Positions 8,602 to 18,400 of a stretch of 64,000 nucleotides of DNA are shown here, in pieces (the first letter of the stretch is position 1; each line of letters starts with the position of its first letter). Made by a program: the position numbers and the translations under genes. The DNA is taken from positions 34,303 through 98,302 of the forward strand of contig CAZQDZ010000014.1 of the NCBI GenBank assembly GCA_964591455.1, in the 5' to 3' direction. The notes beneath the pieces are model-generated. The model ran no database searches, was not told the origin of the DNA, and worked only from the letters and a program-made list of their open reading frames with translations. The DNA comes from RFSX01 sp964591455. Its GTDB lineage: Bacteria > Bacteroidota > Bacteroidia > Chitinophagales > Saprospiraceae.

Positions 8602-10419
8602 ATGGCTCGACGACACAAAACATATTCTAATCAAGATTCCAGTGAGGAGCGGGCAAAAGTCAAATTGAATAAGGAAAGCTTCCGTAAAGCCCTTAAGATA
8701 TTTGAGTACATCAAACCATACAAGTGGTACTTTTTTGCCTCCTTAGCTTTAGTTTTCATTTCCACTTTTTCATTCTACGCCATATTTTATGTCATAGGGC
8801 TTATGATAGACGTGGCACAAGGGAAGTCAGAATTGGATTTTTCTGTCACTTATGTAGGTAAAGTGCTTGTAGTGATTTTGTTAGTCCAAGGCGTTATCTC
8901 CTACCTCAGAGTCGTATTTACCGCTCAAGTGAGTGAAAATGGCATTGCAGATGTAAGAAAAGAGGTCTATGGTAAACTCATCTCACTGCCTATCACTTTT
9001 TTTGAAGATAATAATAGTGGCGAACTTATCTCTAGAGTCAGTGGAGATGTAGGTAAGTTATACAGCATCTTTTCTATTACACTAATAGAATTTTTCAGAC
9101 AGATTATCACCTTAATTGTAGGTATCGGTTTTCTCGTTTGCACAACACCGAAACTTTCGCTCATAATGTTATTGACCATCCCTTTGGTGGTGGTGATTGC
9201 CATGTTTTTTGCCAGAATAATTAGAAAGCTTTCCAAAGAGAGACAAAAGTTATTGGCTGATTCAAATAAGATTTTAGGTGAGTCAATACAAGGCATACAA
9301 GTCGTAAAGTCTTTTGCTAATGAGGATTTCGAGGTGGACAAGTATGACAAGTCTATTGGAGGGGTAGTAACAATAGCCATGAAGTACGCGAGATCAAGAG
9401 CTTGGTTTTCCATGTTTATCATGACAGTCTTTTTTGGCGCTATGTGCTTTATCATTTTCATGGGGGCTACGATGGTGCAGAATGGCAGTATGACTGCAGG
9501 CGATTTGGTATCATTCTCTAGTTTCACTGGTATTATAGGTGGATCTATCGCTGGACTAGGTAATTTTACAACAGAATTATTTGGGGCAGTCGGTGCTACA
9601 GAACGAATAAAGGAAATTATAGCGCTGGAGCCAGAAGTGAATTTATCCGCAAAAGCGCATGCTGCATCATCACAGCCTGCGGGTGGCGCTATACGGTTTA
9701 ATAAAGTACGCTTTGCCTATCCATCAAGACCTGAATCTCTGATTCTAGATGATTTTAGTATAAATGTAAATAAGAACAAGACAGTAGCCTTAGTCGGTCC
9801 TAGTGGCGTAGGGAAGTCCACTGTATTCCAACTGATCTTAAGATTCTATAATATCCAACAGGGAGAAATTACATTGGATGGTTCTTCTATTTCTAATGAA
9901 GAGCTTCGCCAGTATAGAAAACGAATTTCATTAGTCCCTCAAGAAGTCGTCCTATTTGCAGAGAGTATCAGAGATAATATAAAGTATGGTAGAATCGGAG
10001 CTACAGATGAGGAAGTGTTAGAGGCAGCGAGAAAAGCTAATTGTCTTGAATTTATACAGCAGTTCCCTGAAGGCTTTGACACCATGATAGGAGAACGTGG
10101 CGTAAAACTATCTGGTGGTCAGCGACAGCGTATAGCCATAGCAAGAGCTATTCTAAGTGATCCAGAGATACTCTTATTAGATGAAGCGACTTCAGCTTTA
10201 GATGCTCATTCTGAGAGAAAGGTACAAGAAGCTTTAGATGTACTGATGAGAGATAGAACCAGTATAATTATAGCACATCGTCTGAGCACCATTTTGGATG
10301 CAGACTGTATATATGTAATGAAAGATGGACGGGTTACAGAACAAGGTACTCACTCAGAGTTGATGGCCATGGAAGGCATGTATTTTGAGCAAGCAAAGAT
10401 GGGTCGATTGTTTGAGTAG
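8602..10419 (+). CDS. ABC transporter, fused permease and ATPase (MsbA-like exporter)
   Basis: This is a half-transporter of 605 residues with a six-helix exporter-type membrane domain (about residues 35-330) followed by a nucleotide-binding domain. The NBD shows Walker A GPSGVGKST, the Q-loop region SLVPQEVVLFA, the signature LSGGQRQRIAIARA, Walker B ILLLDEATSALD and the H-loop IIAHRLST. Homodimers of this architecture export lipids, lipid A precursors, peptides or drugs; the substrate cannot be read from the sequence. A basic cytoplasmic N-terminus (MARRHKTYSNQ) precedes the first helix. The gene appears monocistronic, with a weak hairpin after the stop codon. The 226 bases upstream hold no gene; a TGCTAAC motif lies at 8555-8561. 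Confidence 0.93.
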   Translation: MARRHKTYSNQDSSEERAKVKLNKESFRKALKIFEYIKPYKWYFFASLALVFISTFSFYAIFYVIGLMIDVAQGKSELDFSVTYVGKVLVVILLVQGVISYLRVVFTAQVSENGIADVRKEVYGKLISLPITFFEDNNSGELISRVSGDVGKLYSIFSITLIEFFRQIITLIVGIGFLVCTTPKLSLIMLLTIPLVVVIAMFFARIIRKLSKERQKLLADSNKILGESIQGIQVVKSFANEDFEVDKYDKSIGGVVTIAMKYARSRAWFSMFIMTVFFGAMCFIIFMGATMVQNGSMTAGDLVSFSSFTGIIGGSIAGLGNFTTELFGAVGATERIKEIIALEPEVNLSAKAHAASSQPAGGAIRFNKVRFAYPSRPESLILDDFSINVNKNKTVALVGPSGVGKSTVFQLILRFYNIQQGEITLDGSSISNEELRQYRKRISLVPQEVVLFAESIRDNIKYGRIGATDEEVLEAARKANCLEFIQQFPEGFDTMIGERGVKLSGGQRQRIAIARAILSDPEILLLDEATSALDAHSERKVQEALDVLMRDRTSIIIAHRLSTILDADCIYVMKDGRVTEQGTHSELMAMEGMYFEQAKMGRLFE

Positions 10420-10425
10420 TGTGAC

Positions 10426-10449
10426 CTTACGATTTCTTACAATCATAAG
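10426..10449 (+). terminator. Weak hairpin after the ABC transporter gene
   Basis: CTTACGATT pairs with AATCATAAG (one mismatch) around a 6-nt loop. There is no U-tract on the plus strand, so terminator function is uncertain. Confidence 0.35.
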
Positions 10450-10791
10450 TCTGTGAAAAAAAATCCATTATATATTTTGATTTTCTTTAATATGTTCCTA
10501 TCATTGTGGAGTGGTTTAGTGCTAAGCCACCACCAACCTACCTTATAGAGCCTAAATAGTTCATTTATTTAGGAGTTAACGGAAACATACAAATGACCTG
10601 TTCGGGTACGCGTGCTAACGTATTTAGAACATTTATGGTCAAACTCTTTCAGCCTATTTCAGGCTATCCTCCCACTTAGGTGACTATTTCAAGATTGTTT
10701 ATTAATAAGGTTTATCCTTTTTAAGATAGTTCTACTCATAGGTTGAAGTCTATGGGCAGATACATATTAATTGCTAACGAATATAACTATC
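10450..10791 (+). promoter_or_regulatory. Long structured leader before the first array gene
   Basis: No gene is visible in these 342 bases. At 10489-10496 lies AATATGTT, the right arm of the dyad found upstream of three other array genes. The expected left-arm position, 12 bases away at 10469-10476 (TATATATT), matches it at 6 of 8 positions. Downstream are small hairpins: CCTAAATA/TATTTAGG (10551-10558 with 10566-10573), AGCCT/AGGCT (10651-10655 with 10661-10665) and CATAG/CTATG (10737-10741 with 10750-10754). TGCTAAC occurs at 10613-10619 and again at 10772-10778, 13 bases before the ATG. Confidence 0.45.
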
Positions 10792-13700
10792 ATGAAGTAT
10801 TCCATAACCCTTGCATATACTATATGCATATGCATACTATTATGTCTACCCGACATTGGTTACTCACAATGTTCTACAGATTGTGATGTCCAGTGTGCAG
10901 GCCAAATTAATTTATCTCTGGACGAAACTTGTATGGCGGAAATTACGCCTCAGATGGGAGGCATTGGCGTCACACCAGGCAGTCCATGTTACACTGTACA
11001 AGTATTTGATGAGCACAATAATCTAGTGCCAAATAATATTGTAGACTTTAATTTTCTCAATCAGACACTTACCTATAGAGTCACAGAGCAAGAATGTGGA
11101 AATTCATGCTGGGGAGATATCACAGTAGAGTTTAAATTGCCTCCGCAGATTACTTGTCCACCAGACTTGACTGTTCTTTGTAATGCAGTTGACTTTTTGG
11201 AGGTACCACCTGCGACAGGTAGTTGTGCTGCATTTAATGTACAATTAGTTAGTGAAGTGTCTACACCAATGCCTTGTGACGATAGTTACCAAGGTGCTGT
11301 CGTCAGAACTTTTCAGGCCGTAGATGAATTTGGAAATACAGATACTTGCTCACACAGAGTATTGCTTGAGCGACTGCCTTTAGATGATATAATATTTCCT
11401 GGTCCAGCTACTATTTCTTGTAGCGATACCCTAGTGCAATTTAACGCAGATGGTGTGCCGTTTCCATTTTTTACTCAGCCCTTGACTGGGTCGGGTACAG
11501 GTGTAGGTGTGCCAATTCTTTGTTCTCCTAATTTTCCATCTGGTTTGATATGTCCATTGACAGGTTCTGGAACATCAGGAATTCCATTGATACCTCAAGG
11601 TGGGGCAGTGATTATTGTTGAGACTGGAGACCCGGATATGCCTTTCGAAACAGAATTTATACCTCAATCTGCTACAAATATATTCTGTAGCGCTGCGGTT
11701 TTATTTACGGATATTGAATTCCCTAGTGATGGTTGTCGAAGAAAGATTATTAGAACTTTCGAAGTGTTTGAATGGTGGTGCAATACTGAGTTACAAAGAA
11801 CAGGTTCTCAAATTATAGAGATTGTAGATGATATACCTCCAGTAATTACATGTCCACCAGATCAGATTGTATCTACTTCAAGTAATTGCGGTGCTCAGGT
11901 ATTATTACCAGCTGCTAACCCTACAGACGAATGTGGTAACAGCATAGATGTAAGAATTAATTTTCCAGGTGGTGCTATCAATACTGACGGTGGAATAGTC
12001 GATCTTAATAAAGGATTAAATATTCTCACCTATACAGCAAGTGACAATTGTGGAAATATGACTTCTTGCCAAACCACTTTTACTGTCAGAGATATGAATC
12101 AGCCAGTGGCTATTTGTGAGAGAGATAAAGTGATAGCGTTGACGACCAGTAACACAACCAGAGCTCCTGCAGAGGTTTTTGATAACGGCAGTTTCGATGA
12201 TTGTGGTATCGATAGATTAGAAGTATTCAGACCTGATAATCCTTGTGAACCTGGTGTTACATTTGGATCAGAAATAGGTATAAGAAGTACCTATCAGTCA
12301 TCTGCTCCATCTAGTGCTGGAGGGACAGGATCTGTAGAACTTTCTGCAGAAGATTGGCTAGGAGTGACAGATCATTCACTTGAATTTAATGGATTGGTTT
12401 CTCCAGGTATCGAGTTCGAACAATACAGAGGGTTGTACAACATAGATGTAAGCGATGAAGGTATTTCTTTTGTCTCGACGGTTGATATTAATAATCCACC
12501 ATTTCCAGGATATATTAGAACAGTTGAACCAGGAACTTTCGATAGGTATTATTTTAATTTTGTAAAGCCACATGGTATACAAACTGCATATGTCAATGAT
12601 GAAAATGTCAATGTTCACATTGTATCGGATGTAGAGATTTTAGTAGAGGTAGGACCAGGTTTTTATACAGGGACTTCAGGCTTTATTGTTGACTTCAGTA
12701 GATTTAATAACTATGTCGATTTCTGTTGTGTAGATGCCAACCAATTAGTAGATGTCATGCTAAGGGTTACTGATAAAGAAGGGAATTCTGGACAGTGTTG
12801 GATCAGAGTAGAAGTTCAAGACAAAACTGTACCAGGACTGACTTGTCCAGCAGATGTAGTAATTGATTGTACGGAACCATATAGTTTATCTAACCTAGGT
12901 GCTACATTCGGCACAGCAGAAATAGATGGAAATTGTGCTTCGACTCAACTGCCAACTGTGAATGTAGATGATAACGTTAGTCAATGTGGCATAGGGTCTA
13001 TAGAGAGAACTTTCTCTCTTAGAGATGTCAATAATAATGTATTAAGGTCTTGCAAGCAGACAATAACAATTACGAATAATAATCCTTTTGTTCTAACTGA
13101 TGTAGAACTACCGCTGGATTTTGAAGTGAACGATAGATGTACTGCACAAGATTTGCATCCAGATCTTTTACCTCTGCTAAATGCTTATCCAAGATTTACA
13201 GTCGCTGATGGCCAATGTGCTATGTTAGGATTTGATTTTACAGATGAAATATTTTCAGCTGATCCACTATCTGGAGAGTGTGCAGTAATTCGAAGGACAT
13301 GGAGAGTGTTAGATTGGTGTAATAGTGCTGGAGGATCATTCTCGACTTTTGAATTTGATAGGCCGCAGATTATAAAAATATTCAATAATACGCCACCAGT
13401 TTTTGATGGAGGATCTGATATTACAATTGAAACTCAAGGAGGCAATTGTGAAAGTGGAGAAATACTGGTAGAGAGAAATGCCATAGATGATTGTACCCCA
13501 GTATTATCCTTCAGTTATGTTGTGAGAAACAATAATAATGGGATGGTGGTCGCTTCAGGGAATACAAATAGAGTTAGTGGTCGTTTTCCTGTGGGTAACT
13601 ACACGATAGAGTGGGTTGTAGCTGACAACTGTGGAAATAGTGATACAGACTTACAATCATTGCAGATTATAAGTACGAAAGCACCAACGCCTATTTGTCA

Positions 13701-15189
13701 TAATGGTCTGAGTGTGAGTCTAGTTGGACATGACTCTAATGGTGACGGACAAATAGATACGGAACAGGTAGAGATATGGGCTGAAGATTTTAATGCAGGT
13801 AGTTACCCTGGATGTAATAATGGTATAGCTTTTAGCTTCTCATCTGATACGACTGACCGATTTGTCATCTATGACTGCACAGATATTGGCAGACAAACGA
13901 TACAACTGTGGGTTACAGATGTAGTAACCGGGGCACAAGATTTTTGTCTGGCATTTGTAGATATCCAAGATGCAGGTACTTGTCCCGATGTACTTAGAGT
14001 AGCTGTTTCAGGACAGGTACTGACGGAGCAATCTATTGAGATAGTAGGGGTAGAGGTATCGCTAGATGATGCGGCCAGAACTGACATTACAGATGACCTT
14101 GGACTATACGCTTTTGAAGATATGCCTTTAGGAGGTAGCTATAGCGTGAAACCAGAAATGGATTATCGTGATGGTGAAGGCGTGAATACCATAGATCTAA
14201 TAAGAATTCAGCGACACATTTTAGGAATAGATAGATTAGATAGTCCTTATAAGTTAATCGCAGCAGACATCAATAATAGTGGTACTATAGACGGCATAGA
14301 TTTAGTTGAATTAAGGAAGTTTATTTTAGGTCTGTACACTGAGTTCCCACAGAATGATAGTTGGAGATTTGTATCTCAAGACTTTGTATTCCCCGATGAA
14401 ACTAATCCATGGTTTACACCTTTTGATGAAGCATATACAATTCGAAATTTAAATGAGAATATGTTTCTTGATTTCGTAGGGGTTAAGATTGGTGATGTAG
14501 ATAATTCTGCATTAGGAGTTCAAGGAGATGCTTCAGAAAATTATTCTATTACAATAAGTAACCAGCCTATTTTAACTGGAGAAATAGGAGAGCTTATTGT
14601 CAGCTCAGAAAATGATATCACTGGCTTACAAGGAACACTTGAATTTGATCCTGCGAAATTTGAAGTGCTTGCAATTCAGCATACAAATGGCGATGAGAAC
14701 GATTCAGAGTTTTACCTCGACAAACAAGATGAAGGATGGATGTCCATGAGTCATATTGTAGAAGAAAGTTTTGAGAAAAAAGCTGAATTATTCACTATAA
14801 GAATTTTAGCTAGGCAAGATATTTCTAACAATGAACTTTTGTTTGATTTAACATCACGAGTGACCAGCGTAGAAGCATATGATAAGCATCTGAAATCCTA
14901 CCCACTCAGCATAGAGTCTGTGAGGGGAGAGACTGCAGATATATTATCAGTTTCACCTAATCCATGGAAAGAAAGAACTAATGTCAATTTCCTGATTGAA
15001 AACGAAAGTGAGGTTAGATTCGATTTCTTCGATATGAACGGTAGGATTCTCTATACTCATAATGATACCTACCTTCCAGGAAATAACTCACTGAAAGTTA
15101 CTAGAGATGACTTGGGCGCCTCAGGATTCGTATATGTGCGGATGACTGTAGGATCTAAAAGTTCCAAGTACAAAATGATTCTCTATTAG
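10792..15189 (+). CDS. Secreted HYR/dockerin/cohesin-like T9SS protein, array member 1
   Basis: The protein is 1465 residues from the ATG at 10792; an upstream in-frame TTG at 10771 is not needed, because MKYSITLAYTICICILLCL gives a proper signal peptide. The mature start (CSTDCDVQCAGQINLSLDE) opens the cassette shared by all five array proteins. HYR-like domains follow, marked by ITCPPDLTVLC (about residue 117), ITCPPDQIV (about 348) and LTCPADVVIDC (about 679), each with a CGN signature. A dockerin-like pair (about 1126-1183) contains GVNTIDLIRIQRHILG and ADINNSGTIDGIDLVELRK. A cohesin-like sandwich (about 1250-1380) contains LQGTLEFDPAKFEV. A T9SS type A tail starts at SVSPNPW. An extra segment of about 130 residues (about 490-640) is absent from its paralogues. 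Likely a surface or matrix protein with no visible catalytic site. Confidence 0.88.
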   Translation: MKYSITLAYTICICILLCLPDIGYSQCSTDCDVQCAGQINLSLDETCMAEITPQMGGIGVTPGSPCYTVQVFDEHNNLVPNNIVDFNFLNQTLTYRVTEQECGNSCWGDITVEFKLPPQITCPPDLTVLCNAVDFLEVPPATGSCAAFNVQLVSEVSTPMPCDDSYQGAVVRTFQAVDEFGNTDTCSHRVLLERLPLDDIIFPGPATISCSDTLVQFNADGVPFPFFTQPLTGSGTGVGVPILCSPNFPSGLICPLTGSGTSGIPLIPQGGAVIIVETGDPDMPFETEFIPQSATNIFCSAAVLFTDIEFPSDGCRRKIIRTFEVFEWWCNTELQRTGSQIIEIVDDIPPVITCPPDQIVSTSSNCGAQVLLPAANPTDECGNSIDVRINFPGGAINTDGGIVDLNKGLNILTYTASDNCGNMTSCQTTFTVRDMNQPVAICERDKVIALTTSNTTRAPAEVFDNGSFDDCGIDRLEVFRPDNPCEPGVTFGSEIGIRSTYQSSAPSSAGGTGSVELSAEDWLGVTDHSLEFNGLVSPGIEFEQYRGLYNIDVSDEGISFVSTVDINNPPFPGYIRTVEPGTFDRYYFNFVKPHGIQTAYVNDENVNVHIVSDVEILVEVGPGFYTGTSGFIVDFSRFNNYVDFCCVDANQLVDVMLRVTDKEGNSGQCWIRVEVQDKTVPGLTCPADVVIDCTEPYSLSNLGATFGTAEIDGNCASTQLPTVNVDDNVSQCGIGSIERTFSLRDVNNNVLRSCKQTITITNNNPFVLTDVELPLDFEVNDRCTAQDLHPDLLPLLNAYPRFTVADGQCAMLGFDFTDEIFSADPLSGECAVIRRTWRVLDWCNSAGGSFSTFEFDRPQIIKIFNNTPPVFDGGSDITIETQGGNCESGEILVERNAIDDCTPVLSFSYVVRNNNNGMVVASGNTNRVSGRFPVGNYTIEWVVADNCGNSDTDLQSLQIISTKAPTPICHNGLSVSLVGHDSNGDGQIDTEQVEIWAEDFNAGSYPGCNNGIAFSFSSDTTDRFVIYDCTDIGRQTIQLWVTDVVTGAQDFCLAFVDIQDAGTCPDVLRVAVSGQVLTEQSIEIVGVEVSLDDAARTDITDDLGLYAFEDMPLGGSYSVKPEMDYRDGEGVNTIDLIRIQRHILGIDRLDSPYKLIAADINNSGTIDGIDLVELRKFILGLYTEFPQNDSWRFVSQDFVFPDETNPWFTPFDEAYTIRNLNENMFLDFVGVKIGDVDNSALGVQGDASENYSITISNQPILTGEIGELIVSSENDITGLQGTLEFDPAKFEVLAIQHTNGDENDSEFYLDKQDEGWMSMSHIVEESFEKKAELFTIRILARQDISNNELLFDLTSRVTSVEAYDKHLKSYPLSIESVRGETADILSVSPNPWKERTNVNFLIENESEVRFDFFDMNGRILYTHNDTYLPGNNSLKVTRDDLGASGFVYVRMTVGSKSSKYKMILY

Positions 15190-15211
15190 AATTAAATACA
15201 TGATAGTTGAT

Positions 15212-15241
15212 GATGTGACTTTGCACTTGCAAAGTCACATC
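15212..15241 (+). terminator. Perfect 13-bp hairpin after array gene 1
   Basis: GATGTGACTTTGC and GCAAAGTCACATC pair perfectly around the loop ACTT. It lies 22 bases after the stop codon at 15189. No U-tract follows, so it may protect the 3' end or terminate only weakly. Confidence 0.6.
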
Positions 15242-15421
15242 TTAAAAAGCTGGACTGTGCTTTACATTCTAAGATAAAACATAGAGACACAATCTCTGTG
15301 ATAAGACCCCATCACCGATTTTCCACTACTCCCTTTTGAATCGAAAGAAAGAAAGTATTTGGATATGAATCTATAAGATTTATATCAGGATGCTATTGCT
15401 AACAAACAAGTAAAATTTATC

Positions 15422-18400
15422 ATGAATTATTCTCATGCAGTTATAAGCATATTGCTATTCATGCTTTTCTCATTGCCACAAAATCTGTCTGCACAATGTG
15501 ATGGTCATTGTCACATCAGTTGTAGAGCTAAAGTCAATGTTTCATTAGGAATAGGATGTGTAACAGAATTCATTCCGAGTATGGGTGCTAAAGGAATTAC
15601 AGTAGCAGATTCTCTGTGTTATTCCGCAGAGCTGTTCGATGTCCATAACAATCCGATACCTTATGCTTTGATGACGTTTGACCACATCGACCAAACACTA
15701 TTCTTTAGAGTTACTGAATCTGATTGCGGCAATTCTTGTTGGGGAGAGGTTAACGTAGAGTATAAACTAGGTCCACAAATAGCCTGCCCACAAGATACCA
15801 TTGTAGACTGCGCAGCTTTGAACTTTTTAGAAATAGTGCAACCAGTAGATTTATGTGCTTCAGTATCTATCTCATTGATAAATGAGCAGCATGTCAATCT
15901 GGATTGTGATCCTGATTATCAGTCTCAAGTCATTAGGACTTTTCGTGCGGTAGACCAATTCGGTAATTCGGGTAATTGTACACAGAATATCTTCTTAAGA
16001 AGAATCGATGTGAATAATATAATCTTCCCTGGTGAAACTACTTTTTCTTGTAGTGATCCTAGAATCACCTTTGATGAAAATGGAACCTTGATACCATTCT
16101 TTTTTCAAGACACGGAAGATGACTCATTGTCTCTCTACGGTGTCCCGTTTCTATGCACCTCTAGTGCTGTAACACCTTACCTCTGTCCGACTATAGGTGT
16201 ATTAGGAAATAACAGTACGGGCTCAGGTACAGGCTCAGGCACTATGGCTGGAGGTCCATTCTTGGATACTAGCTTGGTATATGGAATACCATTATTTCCT
16301 CAAGGCGGTGGACTGATAGTCGAATCTACTGGAGACTCTCTGTCCCCATTCCAGTTTAGAGATGTGAATGACCCAAGTGTCGGATTCTTTTGTGGTGCAG
16401 GATTGATTTTTAGTGATACTGAAATACCATTTGCCAATGAATGCAGAAGAAAGATATTTAGAAACTGGGAATTTGTTCAGTGGCATTGTGGAGAAGAAAT
16501 CTCTATCAGTTCACTTCAGTCCATAGAAATCATAGATGATACTGCGCCTAAGATTATATGTCCACAGAACCAAATATTAGAGCTAAGTTCTGGCTGCGAA
16601 GTTAATGTGGATTTGTTAGCTGCTGATGTACAGGATTTATGTGACCCTGATGTTATGGTTACTTTAGAAGTAGACGGTAAGGTCATTAATGCTAATGGAG
16701 GTAATCAGTTAATGATAGGTGGTGATAACCAAGTGACATATATTGCCAGAGACCGATGTGATAATGTGGACTCTTGTACTGTAATGATAAATGTTATTGA
16801 TAAAATTAATCCAGTTGCACTTTGTGAAGATGGGAAAATTGTCTCGTTGAGAAATGATGTGAACGGCGTAACTAAGGTGCCTGCAGAGATTTTTGATAAT
16901 GGAAGTTTTGACGATTGTGGCATTGATTCTATACAAGTAAGAAGACTTAATAGCACTTGTGGGGTAGGGACAGATGTGTGGTCAGATATGGCGACTTTTT
17001 GTTGTGAGGATGCATTCCTACCTGAAGTGTTACTAGATTTTAGAGTTATAGATAATAGTGGTAATATAAATGGATGCCAGGTATATGTTGTGGTTCAAGA
17101 TAAGACTACACCAATCATTACTTGCCCTCCGTCGCTTACAGTTGATTGTAATGCATCATATACTGTTGACAACCTAGGTCCTGTATTTGGATTTGCAAGT
17201 GTGCAAGATAATTGTGGAGACAGACCTTTGTTTGAGATAATAGAAGATGATTTCAATCAGTGTGGTGCAGGTGTTATGACCAGAAAAATTCAGACAATAG
17301 GAGCAGATGGTAACCCTACATCATCATGTACTCAACTTATAAATTTTGTGAATCCTAATCCTTTTACAGCAGCTGACATTATCTGGCCTGATGATATAAA
17401 TGTGGTTAGCCGATGCGATTTAGATAATGTAGACCCATCTGACTTGGGGGAGAATGCTGTGCCGAGATTTACAAATGAAAGTTGTGCCTTACTCTCATTT
17501 GAATTTGAAGATCAGCCATTTTCATTCAACCCACAGAGTAGCGAATGCCTTGTCGTTAAGAGAGTCTGGACAGTAATAAATTTGTGTGATTCATCTAATG
17601 GGATAGAAACTTTTGTAATTCCTACACCACAACTTATACGTCTTAGAAGTACTACAGCTCCAGTGATGAATCCAGTATTAGATGTGGAGTTGACTACTCA
17701 GAATGGAGAGTGCGATTCTGGACAAATAGATATACAGCGAAGTGCAGTAGATGATTGTGATGATGCGCTACTATGGTCATATAGAATAGAAGATAATGCG
17801 ACAGGGGATACCATAGCAGTAGGGGATGTTCCATTCATAACAGGTAAGTTTCCTGTAGGCCAGTATCGTATATTCTGGTCTGTTAGTGACCGTTGTGGAA
17901 ATATAGCTAGAGATCAGCAATTCTTAAGGATTGTTCCTGAAGGTGCGCCTACACCGTTATGTCTAAGTGGTATCAGTGTAAGTATCAATGAGTTTGATGG
18001 TAATGGTGATGGAATACCTGACTTACCAGGTGTGAGAATTTGGGCTGCTGACATAGATGGAGGTAGTTATCCTGGATGTGGTGGAGATTTCATTCTAAGC
18101 TTCTCGGAGGATATTACCGATAATAATATTGTATTTGGTTGTGCCCAGCTAGGCGAACAAAGAATCAATTTATATGCCACCGATATATTGAGTGGTGCTC
18201 AAGCTTTTTGTTCAGGAATAGTAGAAGTCCAAGATCCACGAGGATTATGTGATTTCTTAGGTATGCAAGATGTTACAATAGAAGGTGTCGTTATGACTGA
18301 ACTGGCGAGTTCTGTAGAAGGCGTAGAAGTAGTATTAGAAGGCACCGCATTTACAGATGTTACAAATGAAAATGGAGAGTATGCTTTCGATGATATGATG

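Noticed and set aside
16205..16250. Gly-Ser-Thr runs as RTX calcium repeats
   Set aside because: The runs lack the GGxGxDxUx nonapeptide pattern and are too short; they are better read as flexible loops.
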